Shown here piece by piece: positions 51,589-60,929 of a stretch of DNA of 64,000 nt; the stretch's first letter is position 1, and each line of letters opens with the position of its first letter. The translations under genes were made by a program, and so were the position numbers. The notes below the pieces were generated by a model. It ran no database searches, was not told the DNA's origin, and worked only from the letters and a program-made list of their open reading frames with translations. The DNA is from Pseudomonas sp. JQ170C (GTDB lineage Bacteria > Pseudomonadota > Gammaproteobacteria > Pseudomonadales > Pseudomonadaceae), in the NCBI RefSeq assembly GCF_035581345.1, contig NZ_CP141608.1, positions 3,688,501 through 3,752,500 of the forward strand, read 5' to 3'.

Positions 51589-54500
51589 CAGGTCATCCTC
51601 CCCACGGCCGTACGTTCAACGCCATTGGCGTCGTACACGTACAGCCCGCCGTTATTGAGCAGCGTCGAGCCGTTAGCGTCCTGCCCGCGGAGCGTGAATG
51701 TACCGGCTGCAAAATTGATCTCCAGCAGCGGCAGTCCTTGCGAGTTAAGCGCGGCTGATCGGATGGTCATACCGGCCACGATATTCTGGATGAACGCCGT
51801 GCTGATGAACGCCTGATTGAGAAACAATTGACCATTCTGGAAAACGAACAGATTTCCCTCTGCTCCATTAATCCCGTCGATGATCGCCACTCTCTGGGCG
51901 GACAACAGAATCTCGCCGATCTCGCCATCGCTTCCCTGAACAATGCCGGTGGCAACCTTCTTACCGTTGACGTTCGTTTCAGTTTTCCATGACGAGATCG
52001 CCGAAACTTTTCCGTCGACACCTGCAACAGTCTCGCTGACGATTTGTACTGACGCGCTGACTTCGCCGACCTGAGACTGTACGGTGTCAATTTTCTTGCC
52101 CGTGGCCACGCCATCCTCGACCCGGGCGGATTGCTCGGTCCAGACACCCACAAAGCTTCCCGTTGCCCCAGCCAGCCCGGACGTGTCTCCTTCCATCTCC
52201 GGATTCACCTGAACATAGAGCCCGTCAAGGCGCGAGGCCTGAGCGGTGATCGCAGTTCCTTGCTGGTTCACCGCGGTGTTGAGCTGACTGATCGCCGTGG
52301 CTTGGCCTGCAATCGCCCTGGACGAAGGCCCCGGTGAAAAATCGCTGGGTGCTGTTGCGGTACCGACCTGGCGTTCAACCATCAATGCATCGAGCCACGT
52401 TGTCCCTGCTGCTACTGGCTGGGGAATGAAGAAAAGCAGCAGCCCCCTATCAACCACCGCTGCAGGCATCGTGGCTACAAAGCTGTATCGACCAACACCA
52501 GCCGCAACCGAGACGTCAGAAAGGGTTGTCTCGATCGCAACACCCGCCGAGTTGGGCGCTCGAACCCTCACCCTGAGTACTTTCGCGACGTCGGATTTCA
52601 CCGTGAATGACACGATGTACTTCACACCCGGCTCGACACGAAGGTTGTAGTCGGCTTGCGCCGATGCCATGTAGATGTGGCTTTGGCCACTTGCCGGTGA
52701 CACGACCTTCAACATGGAGCCCGAGTAGGCACCCGCCTCCGCTTCCGTCGAGACAGTAATGCCTCCCGCCTTGTAGAACACAGGAACGGTTTCGCCGAAG
52801 GCGCAGTACTCGGCAGGAAGCAGGTTCGTCCCGCTCCCGCCGATACCGCCCACAGTGCTCTGCAATTTGGTCACTGCAGTGCCCTGGGCATTGAGTGTGT
52901 TGCCCTGCTGAGCAACGGTCGAACCCAGCGACTGCAAAGCAGTGTTGTCCGCCTTGCCAGCCACCGCATTACCTAACTGGATCAGTTGGCTGCTCTGACT
53001 GCTCAGGCCCTGCTCCGTTTGAGTAACGCGACCATCAAGCGACTGAGTAGCCGTCGCTTGGGAGTTCTCTTGGCCCGACCTTTTACGCGCAACAGGAGAG
53101 GATAAGAAAACATCCGTTGCATCCCCCAGCGACATGCGGAAGGTTAGCGCCATACGGACGCAGCCAGCAGGCACCGTCGCCTGTCCAGTCAACTTGCTCC
53201 AGGTCCCCGCTGTCGTGGTGATACGAACGCCATCACCAGCCGCAGCCGCCCAGTTGTGCCCAACGCTCGCACCAGCGCCATCGTAGAACTGAATCCACAG
53301 ACCGTGTTGGCGGGATACCGTGCTATAGGCATACAGCTCAAAGTCGTAAATTTCACCAGCAGCAACAGCTATTTGCGAGGCGACTCCATTCTCAGGTGGC
53401 CGCATGTTGAGCGCCGAACTGAAACCGTAATAAGTGTTGCCGGTGCTGGTCGCAATTGCCGCCTTCAACACTCGAGGTGACGGGGCACCTGGTGGGACAG
53501 ACGCATCATTTCGTGTCAGCACGATGACCGGCGGAGAGCCACTCAACCCATTACCGTTCGTGAACGTAGGATCAAACAGCAGGTTTTCACCGGCCACGCT
53601 ACCCACGGACACCTTGATGCTGGTGATCTCAGCGCCCTGAGCGGTAATGCTGTTTCCCTGCTGCGTGACTTCGTTACTCAGCGCCTGAACAGTCGAAGCC
53701 TCGGCCTTGGTCGCTACTTGGGCCAGTGCCGATGCTGCCGCCGCAGCTGCATCCGTTGCAGCCTTGTCGGTCACCGCCGCCCACGCCGAGCCGGTCCAGC
53801 GCTTCGGGGTGTTGGCGTTACCGGTGGTGTCGATCCACAGGTTCTGTACCAGCCGGTCAGCTGCTGCCGGAGTAGCCGGCTGAATGATCACCTTGCCCTT
53901 CCCGCCCGCCAGCGCATTGGCCGCATCCGCTGCCTGCTGCGCTGTCGTGACGTTCTGGTTGGTGGTGGTCAGGCTGTTGTTCAAGCCAGTGAGGGCCTGG
54001 CCCTGGCTGGAGATCGTCCCTTCTGCCGCGGTCACCCGGGCGCCAATGCTATTGACTGTCGAGGCGTCCGCTTTGGTGTTGGCGACCGACAAGGCATTGG
54101 CCGCAGCCGCGGCCGCATCCGTGGCGACCTTGTCCGTGACCGCAACCCAGGTGGACCCATTCCAGCGTTTGGGCGTGTTGGCGTTGCCGGTAGTGTCAAT
54201 CCACAGGTTTTGCGCCAGGCGATCAGCTGCGGCCGGAGTGGCCGACTGCGTCAGCACTTTGCCCTTCCCGCCCGCCAGATCCGCTGCAGCCTGCGCGGCG
54301 TTCTGCGCGGTAGTCACGTTGCCGTTGGTGACCGTCAGGCTCGACTGCACACCGTCGATCCGCTCGGATTGGGCGGTGAGCTTGCCGTCCTGCTCGGTGA
54401 CTTTGGTTTCCACCGTGGTGACGCGCGCTGCGATGCCGTTCGACTGGGACACCACCTGACCAACATCAATCCAGTAGGCGGTGTTCGGCGGGGCCTTGGC

Positions 54501-57266
54501 TCCGGTCAGGTCAGCAGGCACAGCAATCTTGGCCTGGTACAGACGATCGTTCAGACGCGTCGAGGCGCCAGCAGAATAGGCCTTTTCCCTCTGGTACTCG
54601 GCCGATTTTGCGACTGTGCTCACTTGGTCGATCTGTTGCTGCAGGTCGACCTGCAGCTCATCTACCTGGACCTTGACCTCCTCTACTCGCTGGCTGACCG
54701 AACCCGGCAACGATGGCGGGCCATCAATCAAGTCGATGCGTTCCTGCAGCGCCGGGTACAGCGCACCCTCGGTGATCTTGTCCTTGAAGTACTCCTCGTA
54801 CTCAGACTGGTCTGAACTCGACTGACCGTTGACGCCTAAGCCGGTCGGATACCACGGGCCGATGTTGCCGGTGCGATCGATCAGGCGCGCCCAGAAGAAG
54901 AACGACACGCCAGCGGCCAGGCCGTGAATCTCGTGCTTGGCCTGCGGATAAGCGAAGTCGCCCAGTTTGATGGCGTCGTTGCGTGAGTTGGTTTTGCTGT
55001 ACCAGATCTCCGTCCGCTCGGTGTCCTCGGCGCCAGCAGGAAAGCCCCAGGTCAGGCCGATGCCATAGACCAGAGCTGCGGTATTGAGAAACGAAACCGC
55101 TGGTGGCAAGCCGACCTTGCCCGTCAGTTGGGTCAGGTTAGAACTCTTCCAGATCGACGAAATATCGAACGCACTCACGGCACGAACACGGGCAAGGTAG
55201 GCGCCAGCGTAGATGCCGGTCACGTCAACAGAGGTCGAGCCGGTACGCTGCAGCTTGATCCAATTGCCGTTGTCTTTGCGCCATTCCACGTCATAGCCCA
55301 CAGCGCCAGCAACGGCTGGCCAGGCAATGGTCATGGTGCTGATTGCAATGCCCTGGCTGACCGCAGAACTCGAAGTCAGGGTGACACTCGCCGGCGGCGG
55401 AACCACAGTAACGGGGATAATACTGATCGGCCGCTCTTCCAGACGCGCGCCAGTGTCGATTGCCGCAAATTTGCTCGGGTTGAACTCGAGCGCGGTGATC
55501 TCGTACTGACCTTCCTGGGTACGTGAAGTCTTGAGCACCCGGAACAACTGGATGGCAAGATCTTCATAGTCAATCGCCCATTGCAGCTCAGGCTCGGGCT
55601 GAACGCTGTAGGCCGTGGTCACAGTCACTGCCCGACCTTTTACCGACTGCACGGTGCGCGCCTGGGCGCTGCCGTTCGGCAGGTTCAGTATCAGGCGGTC
55701 ACCAGCCTTGATCGGCGTATCGCGGTCCAGGGTCACCGCCCGCCCAGCGGCGGACGATATACGGCCACCATTCGGACGGCCGGCCACCAGCTCGTCAGCC
55801 ACAGGAATGACATAGCCAGGCAGCGGAATGCGCCCCTCCATCCCGGTCTTGAAGGTGACCGTACGGTCTTGGCTGTTGCTGAGTAGCGCCCACTTGCCGC
55901 GGCGCTGGGCTTCAGATGCGCGGGTGCAGCCGATAGCCGATAGCTCGATTGGGCGATCGCGATACCGGCGCTGAAGCGCCAGGTCGGTCACCGGAATCAC
56001 ATCGGTGTCGTAGTTGTTGGCCGGGTTGTCGTAGCTGACCAACGCGCGGCTGTAGTGAGTGCTTCGCTCGGCACCACCGTAAACGAATTCGCCGTCAATG
56101 ACGTTCGACCGAGTGAAGACGTAGTCGATGTCTTGAGCGCGAGGCATGTCCGCCTGCATAAACAACGAACCGTGGGCCCAGTACACCATGCCCCGGTAAA
56201 TCGCCGACAGGTCACGCAGCAGGGTCCAGGCTTCGGAACGGCCCTGCAGATTCAAATCGCACAGGAAACGCGGCTCCTGGCCACCCTGACCATTGGATAC
56301 CAATTGGTCGCAATACTGGGCAATCCGGTACATCTCCCACTTGTCGACCATCCAGGACTTGATCCGCTTGCCCAGGCCGAAACGATCCTCGACGCAAAGC
56401 CCGTAAGTCACGAACGCAGGGTTGTTGGTCCAGGCCTGTTTGAAGGTGCCGTCCCATACCCCGGTGTAGGTGCGTGCTACCGGATCATAGTTGGTAGGCA
56501 CCGGCCAGCGCTTGGCCTTGCAATCCACAGTAACCGACGGGATGTTCTGGAACTGTTGAGCGTCAAACTCGATGTACAGCAGTGCCGTGTTCGGGTACCG
56601 CAACTTTTCGTCGATGATCTCGGTGTAACCGGCAATGGTCATCGTGTCGGCGATGGTGCCGCTGTTGACGTTCGGAGTGATCCGCCGAACGCGCATCATC
56701 CAACCTGAGGTGGCTGCAGGCAGGTTTACGCGTACAGAGCGCTGGTAGCCATTGGTAGTCTTGCCATCCACCGCGCCAAGGTGAGCTTCAACGTATGCCC
56801 CGCCGTCAGTAGCGATGTCGATTGCGTACTCAATGCGGTAACCATTGGTGTTGCCGCTGCTGTCCTGGCTGGCCAGTCGGGGCCAGGACATGCGAACTCG
56901 CATTGCAGATAGCTGGGTATTACTCAGAGCGCGGGTGAATGGATTGTCACTGCGCAGTTCAACGCCAACCGTGATCTCATTTTCCACGGCAGGAATGCCC
57001 TGGATGTAGTCCTGCTCGACGGAACCCTGACGCCACTCCCATTTCACACCCGGGAAGTTGATGTTGCCACTGGCATCCATGATCGGTGTGTTGTCGAGGT
57101 AGATGTCTCGGTCGGTTGGTATCCCGTCGAACTCACCCTCACCCACGGCAATCAGGAGCTTGGCGAGGTTCGTAGACTGTAGGCTGTCCGGTGCCTCGAC
57201 TGGCGATTTAGGTTTGCTGTCGCCGCCCTTGGCGCCAGTGACATTAAGGTGAGCTGCTGCGCCCAT
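51588..57266 (-). CDS. Phage central tail fibre / host-specificity protein J
   Basis: 1892 aa from ATG 57266, with GGAGGAAAGC upstream. Lambda gpJ features: an N-terminal tail-tip hub domain (SLQSTNLAKLLIAVGEGEFD, then NRFG-like GLGKRIKSWMVD and FLCDLNLQGRSEAWTLLRDL), a fibronectin III domain near residue 660, a long alpha-helical/Ala-rich stalk with an internal tandem repeat, and a C-terminal DUF1983-type region (VSAISSWKTETNVNGKKVAT). Its tip contacts the host receptor. It is longer than lambda gpJ (1132 aa), due mostly to the stalk. Confidence 0.92.
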   Translation of the reverse strand: MGAAAHLNVTGAKGGDSKPKSPVEAPDSLQSTNLAKLLIAVGEGEFDGIPTDRDIYLDNTPIMDASGNINFPGVKWEWRQGSVEQDYIQGIPAVENEITVGVELRSDNPFTRALSNTQLSAMRVRMSWPRLASQDSSGNTNGYRIEYAIDIATDGGAYVEAHLGAVDGKTTNGYQRSVRVNLPAATSGWMMRVRRITPNVNSGTIADTMTIAGYTEIIDEKLRYPNTALLYIEFDAQQFQNIPSVTVDCKAKRWPVPTNYDPVARTYTGVWDGTFKQAWTNNPAFVTYGLCVEDRFGLGKRIKSWMVDKWEMYRIAQYCDQLVSNGQGGQEPRFLCDLNLQGRSEAWTLLRDLSAIYRGMVYWAHGSLFMQADMPRAQDIDYVFTRSNVIDGEFVYGGAERSTHYSRALVSYDNPANNYDTDVIPVTDLALQRRYRDRPIELSAIGCTRASEAQRRGKWALLSNSQDRTVTFKTGMEGRIPLPGYVIPVADELVAGRPNGGRISSAAGRAVTLDRDTPIKAGDRLILNLPNGSAQARTVQSVKGRAVTVTTAYSVQPEPELQWAIDYEDLAIQLFRVLKTSRTQEGQYEITALEFNPSKFAAIDTGARLEERPISIIPVTVVPPPASVTLTSSSAVSQGIAISTMTIAWPAVAGAVGYDVEWRKDNGNWIKLQRTGSTSVDVTGIYAGAYLARVRAVSAFDISSIWKSSNLTQLTGKVGLPPAVSFLNTAALVYGIGLTWGFPAGAEDTERTEIWYSKTNSRNDAIKLGDFAYPQAKHEIHGLAAGVSFFFWARLIDRTGNIGPWYPTGLGVNGQSSSDQSEYEEYFKDKITEGALYPALQERIDLIDGPPSLPGSVSQRVEEVKVQVDELQVDLQQQIDQVSTVAKSAEYQREKAYSAGASTRLNDRLYQAKIAVPADLTGAKAPPNTAYWIDVGQVVSQSNGIAARVTTVETKVTEQDGKLTAQSERIDGVQSSLTVTNGNVTTAQNAAQAAADLAGGKGKVLTQSATPAAADRLAQNLWIDTTGNANTPKRWNGSTWVAVTDKVATDAAAAAANALSVANTKADASTVNSIGARVTAAEGTISSQGQALTGLNNSLTTTNQNVTTAQQAADAANALAGGKGKVIIQPATPAAADRLVQNLWIDTTGNANTPKRWTGSAWAAVTDKAATDAAAAAASALAQVATKAEASTVQALSNEVTQQGNSITAQGAEITSIKVSVGSVAGENLLFDPTFTNGNGLSGSPPVIVLTRNDASVPPGAPSPRVLKAAIATSTGNTYYGFSSALNMRPPENGVASQIAVAAGEIYDFELYAYSTVSRQHGLWIQFYDGAGASVGHNWAAAAGDGVRITTTAGTWSKLTGQATVPAGCVRMALTFRMSLGDATDVFLSSPVARKRSGQENSQATATQSLDGRVTQTEQGLSSQSSQLIQLGNAVAGKADNTALQSLGSTVAQQGNTLNAQGTAVTKLQSTVGGIGGSGTNLLPAEYCAFGETVPVFYKAGGITVSTEAEAGAYSGSMLKVVSPASGQSHIYMASAQADYNLRVEPGVKYIVSFTVKSDVAKVLRVRVRAPNSAGVAIETTLSDVSVAAGVGRYSFVATMPAAVVDRGLLLFFIPQPVAAGTTWLDALMVERQVGTATAPSDFSPGPSSRAIAGQATAISQLNTAVNQQGTAITAQASRLDGLYVQVNPEMEGDTSGLAGATGSFVGVWTEQSARVEDGVATGKKIDTVQSQVGEVSASVQIVSETVAGVDGKVSAISSWKTETNVNGKKVATGIVQGSDGEIGEILLSAQRVAIIDGINGAEGNLFVFQNGQLFLNQAFISTAFIQNIVAGMTIRSAALNSQGLPLLEINFAAGTFTLRGQDANGSTLLNNGGLYVYDANGVERTAVGRMT
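53640..54371. repeat. 366-bp tandem duplication inside the J stalk
   Basis: Two copies of a 122-codon unit lie end to end; boundaries are approximate. Matching landmarks (GTTGGCGTTRCCGGTRGTGTC at 53811 and 54177; TTGCCCTTCCCGCCCGCCAG near 53893 and 54259) are exactly 366 bases apart. Each unit encodes GKGKV..ATPAAADRL..NLWIDTTGNANTPKRW and an Ala-rich coiled segment. Confidence 0.8.
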
Positions 57267-57285
57267 GCTTTCCTCCGGGCAAAGA

Positions 57286-57306
57286 AAAGCCGCCCGGAGG
57301 CGGCTT
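57286..57306 (-). terminator. Terminator hairpin in front of the J ribosome site
   Basis: AAGCCGCC (57287-57294) pairs with GGCGGCTT (57299-57306), loop 4. On the minus strand it is followed by TTCTTTGCCCGGAGGAAAGC and then the J ATG. Confidence 0.8.
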
Positions 57307-57322
57307 GTTCGATGAGTTGGCT

Positions 57323-57934
57323 TTACGCTTTGTCTTGCGCCTCGATAGAGGCAGAGATGATCGCGCCACCCCATCGGCGCTTACCGATGCAGATCGGGAC
57401 AGGGTTGCCGCTGGCGGTGGTGTTCTTGGCGCTGCCGAAGGCATAGCTCGGCAGGTTCTCCGGCGCGCCACTCTGAGATAGCCCTTTGGCTTGTGGGCTG
57501 AGCATCTGGATGACCCCTCCCAGCACAAGTGCACCACCAGCTTGATACAGAAACGGCGAAGCAGCTGCAAATGGGGTAAATGATAGAGCGAATGCGGCCG
57601 CGATCAGCACAGCCCCAATTACTGTCTGGAGCGTACCACCCCTCTTGCTACCCTCTGCGATGGGTACAATCCGAACCTCCCGAACACCGCTCCGGTCAAA
57701 CTCATCCTCCCCGACGTTATGGCCGTTTCGGAAAATGGCAAACCTCATGCCGAGTCGATCTAGGCGTTTAACTTCCTCATCGAAACCTGGCAGCGTGGCA
57801 CTAAGCGCATTGCATGCATCCCTGAAGCTTTGAACATCAAGTAACCGACGATGCGTCCTGCCGAAACGTCTGGCCAAGGGGCCAGACAACTTGATGATTG
57901 TCATTGGTTCATAGTGCGCTGCGGTGGCTGCCAT
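57323..57934 (-). CDS. Phage tail assembly protein I
   Basis: 203 aa. Lambda gpI/TaiI pattern: a ubiquitin-like N-terminal part (TIIKLSGPLARRFGRTHRRL) followed by a hydrophobic GIV region (GAVLIAAAFALSFTPFAAAS) and a C-terminal SGNPVPICIGKRRWGGAIIS segment. It assists tail-tip assembly and is removed from or absent in the virion in lambda. It normally follows K directly, but here two lipoprotein genes stand between. Confidence 0.88.
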   Translation of the reverse strand: MAATAAHYEPMTIIKLSGPLARRFGRTHRRLLDVQSFRDACNALSATLPGFDEEVKRLDRLGMRFAIFRNGHNVGEDEFDRSGVREVRIVPIAEGSKRGGTLQTVIGAVLIAAAFALSFTPFAAASPFLYQAGGALVLGGVIQMLSPQAKGLSQSGAPENLPSYAFGSAKNTTASGNPVPICIGKRRWGGAIISASIEAQDKA

Positions 57935-57950
57935 GCTTTCCTCCAGGCAA

Positions 57951-57973
57951 TAAAAAACCGCCCAGAGGCGGTT
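57951..57973 (-). terminator. Terminator hairpin in front of the tail I ribosome site
   Basis: AACCGCC (57956-57962) pairs with GGCGGTT (57967-57973), loop 4. On the minus strand it is followed by TTTTATTGCCTGGAGGAAAG and the ATG of gene I. Confidence 0.8.
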
Positions 57974-57989
57974 GAAGGTTACGTTTTGG

Positions 57990-58322
57990 TCAAAGGCAGC
58001 TGCGCGCTTCGTTCACCCAATTCGACCATGTGCTGTTTCTGGTAAATACGCGTACCCCAGCGCCTTCAGCCGAATCATTGACCAAAGCCATTACGGGCGT
58101 TCCGACCATATCGATGTCCAGGCGGATGCGGTAGCCACTCTCCGTCTCTGTTGATGCGACCCGTGCATTGAGGTCCTGCCACTTGGGAGTCAGGCACCTC
58201 GAGTAGTCTTTTGCCGACTTCGTGGAAGTGACATCAAGGGCGGGGCCTTTTTCCTCAAGGTCTGAGGTCGATACGCACCCCGCTAAAAACGCCAGCCCCA
58301 CCGTACCAATCAGGATTCGCAT
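57990..58322 (-). CDS. Phage-encoded lipoprotein (moron) 1
   Basis: 110 aa from ATG 58322 (ATG 58337 is also in frame). Lipoprotein signal MRILIGTVGLAFLAGCVSTS, lipobox LAGC. The mature part has two Cys (YSRCLTP and the C-terminal EARSCL) and alternating beta strands (YRIRLDIDMVGTPVMALV). It is inserted in the tail operon between K and I and ends in a terminator. Phage lipoproteins in such places often block superinfection at the outer membrane; that is inference here. Confidence 0.72.
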   Translation of the reverse strand: MRILIGTVGLAFLAGCVSTSDLEEKGPALDVTSTKSAKDYSRCLTPKWQDLNARVASTETESGYRIRLDIDMVGTPVMALVNDSAEGAGVRVFTRNSTWSNWVNEARSCL

Positions 58323-58367
58323 GTGATCTTCGTCCATGGAAAAAAGGCACCTTAACCAAGGCGAGGC

Positions 58368-58985
58368 TTACATGGCCATCTCTAGGATTCGTGACTCCAG
58401 AGTGCCCTTCGCATAGCAGGTCAGCGCTTGGGATTCGTGTGGGCTCTTCGTAGAGAAATCAAATGTGCTCGAGTCTCCACCGCCAGGATTACCATCAAAT
58501 CCAACGGCGTTGAAACGGACGGAGAAAACGTACTTTGTGTTTACTGATACGTCCGTTCCACCTTGGGCTGGAGCAACATAGATATTGACACGACCCTCGA
58601 GCTTGGTAGTTCGAGTGGCGTTGAACGCCACGTGCTGAGCATTGGTGACGGCGAACTGCGAAGAGTCAGCTGCCATGTAGTTGTATACCTGCTCGCCCCG
58701 CGCGTTACTGAACTTGCGCACGGTCGATCCACAATCAACGTACTCGGATGGCCGTGATGTTGAGAAACTCACGTTTATCAATCGTGAGCTTTTGTCGATA
58801 TTGTTGATCACGAAGAAGTCAGAGCTAAGCTGACGGACCAGGTCATCCCAAGTCCTATCGAAGTCTTTGGTAACCTTTTTGCTGTTGACTACAGCTGTGC
58901 TGGAGGGCGGCGTGTAGTTCATGGAAGAAGTTGCGCATCCGGCAACCGACACAATTGCCAGAAAAAGACCTACTTTCTTGTGCAT
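58368..58985 (-). CDS. Phage-encoded lipoprotein (moron) 2
   Basis: 205 aa from ATG 58985 with AAAGGAGCTGCAAG upstream. Lipoprotein signal MHKKVGLFLAIVSVAGCATS, lipobox VAGC. The mature part resembles the BamC-like or YfiB-type envelope folds in its start (VTKDFDRTWDDLVRQLSSDF, then FVINNIDKSSRLINVSF), a helix-strand pattern common in lipoproteins that stick to other envelope proteins. No catalytic motif. Second of two lipoprotein genes between tail K and I. Confidence 0.75.
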   Translation of the reverse strand: MHKKVGLFLAIVSVAGCATSSMNYTPPSSTAVVNSKKVTKDFDRTWDDLVRQLSSDFFVINNIDKSSRLINVSFSTSRPSEYVDCGSTVRKFSNARGEQVYNYMAADSSQFAVTNAQHVAFNATRTTKLEGRVNIYVAPAQGGTDVSVNTKYVFSVRFNAVGFDGNPGGGDSSTFDFSTKSPHESQALTCYAKGTLESRILEMAM

Positions 58986-59086
58986 CTTGCAGCTCCTTTG
59001 AAGATGGTGCAAAAGTATCACAAGGCCACCATCAGGAGTTAGCGACACCATATTCTGCTCAGTCGGCCGGTCAGGACAACTCACTC

Positions 59087-59842
59087 TCACTTCGCGTCCT
59101 GATGACGCAACACAAGGCGGGTGCGGTCGAGCCAAGGTCCGCCGAACACGATTATTTCAGATGGCCTCCCAAGTAGGTGATGCAACATGAACGGGCCAGG
59201 GCCGAAGACCTGGGTGTTCTCCTCGGACAACTGCGCATCGGCGCCCAGGTAGATTCCGGCATGGTTCGGGTGAGCAGTGCGCCCCACAGTCATGACGATC
59301 ATGTCGCCGCGCTGCGGCTGGCTCACCTGGTAGAAGCCTGCAGCCTCATAGGCTTGCTCGTACAGGCTCGGGCCTTCGGCTTTCTCCCACCACCCCTCCT
59401 CCCGGGGATACTCCGGAAACTCCAGCCCCCACTCGCGCTGGTACCAGTCCGCACAGGCCTGCCAGCAGTCCCAGGCGCCATGTACGAACGGCCTGCCCAA
59501 CAGCGGTGTGTGGCCGGTCGGGGTGATGGTGCGCAGGTCGCCCTCAGGCCAAGACAGGATGTACCAGGGCAAGCCGGTTGCTTCGCACATGGCTAAATCT
59601 CGCGGGGAAGGCCTGCTGGTGGCATTGGGATGGGAGTGAACGATGCCGATCACATCACCCTGGTCCTCCGCTGCCGCGTACTCCTCTGGAGCAATCCGGA
59701 ACTCTTCTTCCGGGTATCTCGCGGTATTAGTGCACGGGACATAGACCTGCTTGCGGCCGACGGTCAGGACCAGCCCGCAACACTCACGCGGATACTCTGC
59801 CGCGGCGTGCACTCGCACGGCAGCCAGGATGTGTTTGCGCAT
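59087..59842 (-). CDS. Phage tail assembly protein K (JAB/MPN plus NlpC/P60)
   Basis: 251 aa from ATG 59842. The N-terminal JAMM domain has YPRECCGLVL (catalytic Glu) and GIVHSHPNATSRPSPRDLAM (HxH..D zinc site). The C-terminal NlpC/P60 domain has WDCWQACADWY with the catalytic Cys near residue 126 and the His of TAHPNHAGIYLG. Lambda gpK has the same two domains. It is needed for tail-tip assembly or peptidoglycan passage. It begins 2 nt after gene L's stop. Confidence 0.9.
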   Translation of the reverse strand: MRKHILAAVRVHAAAEYPRECCGLVLTVGRKQVYVPCTNTARYPEEEFRIAPEEYAAAEDQGDVIGIVHSHPNATSRPSPRDLAMCEATGLPWYILSWPEGDLRTITPTGHTPLLGRPFVHGAWDCWQACADWYQREWGLEFPEYPREEGWWEKAEGPSLYEQAYEAAGFYQVSQPQRGDMIVMTVGRTAHPNHAGIYLGADAQLSEENTQVFGPGPFMLHHLLGRPSEIIVFGGPWLDRTRLVLRHQDAK

Positions 59843-59844
59843 GA

Positions 59845-60594
59845 TCAACTCCGAACGATCAGTGATACGGCCGGGAAGCCGCCGAAGGGTATCTGGTTGC
59901 CCAGCCCCCAGCGGACGATGCAGCCGGAGTCCAGGCAGCCATTGCATTGATCCTTTTCGGGGTCATTCGTGGGGTTGCCCTCGAGGTCGAAATAGGGACC
60001 GGTATAGCCGCAGTTCGGCCCCCGGTAGCCGGCAGTCATTGCCCAGTGACACAGTTGAGTCATTTGCCGGCCAATAGTCTCGCCACCTACATCGCCAGGA
60101 CTGGCCAGCTCCCACGCCACCATGGAGCCGTTTTCCGATACCTTCTGGTCGATATACCAGACCTCGATCGCTTCCTCGGCCGGGTCGGCCTCCGGGTTGC
60201 CATCTTGGTAATTGGCGGCGTCCAGGTACTGCGCCAGGGTATGGCGTATCGTCAGCTTGAACTCGAGCAGGTTGTCGAACGCAAGGCACAGCGCAGTGAT
60301 TCTGCCGTTGACGTTGCCAACCGTCAGCGTCGGCCGAACGGCGGTACCGTCCGAATTAGCCTCGATGCCCTCGACTTGCATCGGCCAAGCGCCATATTCA
60401 TTCCCCTGCCACCAAATGGGTTTGGCTGGCAGCTGATCAGCATTGGCGCCAGCCGCAGCCAGTTCTTCGGGTGTGTGGGGAATCGCATGCCCATGGAAGC
60501 GAAGGACATCTGCGCCGAAGTCGGAACCATCCAGCTCGAACAGCAGGATCTCGGCTCCCGGCTCCAGCTTTTGCAACTGCGTGATTAAACTCAT
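59845..60594 (-). CDS. Phage minor tail protein L
   Basis: 249 aa. Matches lambda gpL: ITQLQKLEPGAEILLFELDG at the start, and the C-terminal zinc/iron-sulfur-type cysteine set LCHW, NCGYTGPYF, DQCNGCLDSGCIVRWG that binds a metal cluster in the tail tip. Start overlaps the end of gene M (ATGA). Confidence 0.9.
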   Translation of the reverse strand: MSLITQLQKLEPGAEILLFELDGSDFGADVLRFHGHAIPHTPEELAAAGANADQLPAKPIWWQGNEYGAWPMQVEGIEANSDGTAVRPTLTVGNVNGRITALCLAFDNLLEFKLTIRHTLAQYLDAANYQDGNPEADPAEEAIEVWYIDQKVSENGSMVAWELASPGDVGGETIGRQMTQLCHWAMTAGYRGPNCGYTGPYFDLEGNPTNDPEKDQCNGCLDSGCIVRWGLGNQIPFGGFPAVSLIVRS

Positions 60595-60929
60595 GGGTGG
60601 TAAGCCCTCTCAAAGGTTGCCGCCACCACAACAATGCCGCCCGGCTTTCGTTGCTGCCGGAACGTCTCGCAGCGGTACATTCCCAAGGCGCTACCTGGTG
60701 GCGTCCACAGGAACGACCTCGCGCCACGGTGAGAGCGAATGAAGTCGAGGATGGGTTTGACTTCTTCCGCCAGTCCCCCGAACGACAACGTCCAGCTGTC
60801 GACCTCTGCGTTCAAGCCATCGCTAGCCACTTGGGCATAGCCATCACCAAACTGCGATTTTCTTGTCCTGAAGGTGCTGTCCGAACTGGCCTCGTCATCA
60901 GGCACCCAGTTAAACGTCGCAATTGCCAT
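60591..60929 (-). CDS. Phage minor tail protein M
   Basis: 112 aa from ATG 60929 with CCGGAGAAA upstream. Lambda gpM-like: ATFNWVPDDEASSDSTFRTR, KSQFGDGYAQVASDGLNAEV, a central FGGLAEEVKPILDFIRSHRG and the terminal VVVAATFERAYHP. It is a tail-tip component. The ATG overlaps the tape measure stop (TGATG). Confidence 0.88.
   Translation of the reverse strand: MAIATFNWVPDDEASSDSTFRTRKSQFGDGYAQVASDGLNAEVDSWTLSFGGLAEEVKPILDFIRSHRGARSFLWTPPGSALGMYRCETFRQQRKPGGIVVVAATFERAYHP

Noticed and set aside
53718..54815. A 365-codon plus-strand frame opposite the tail J gene
   Set aside because: Antisense to the J stalk repeat; repetitive Arg/Gly/Val content and no family match.
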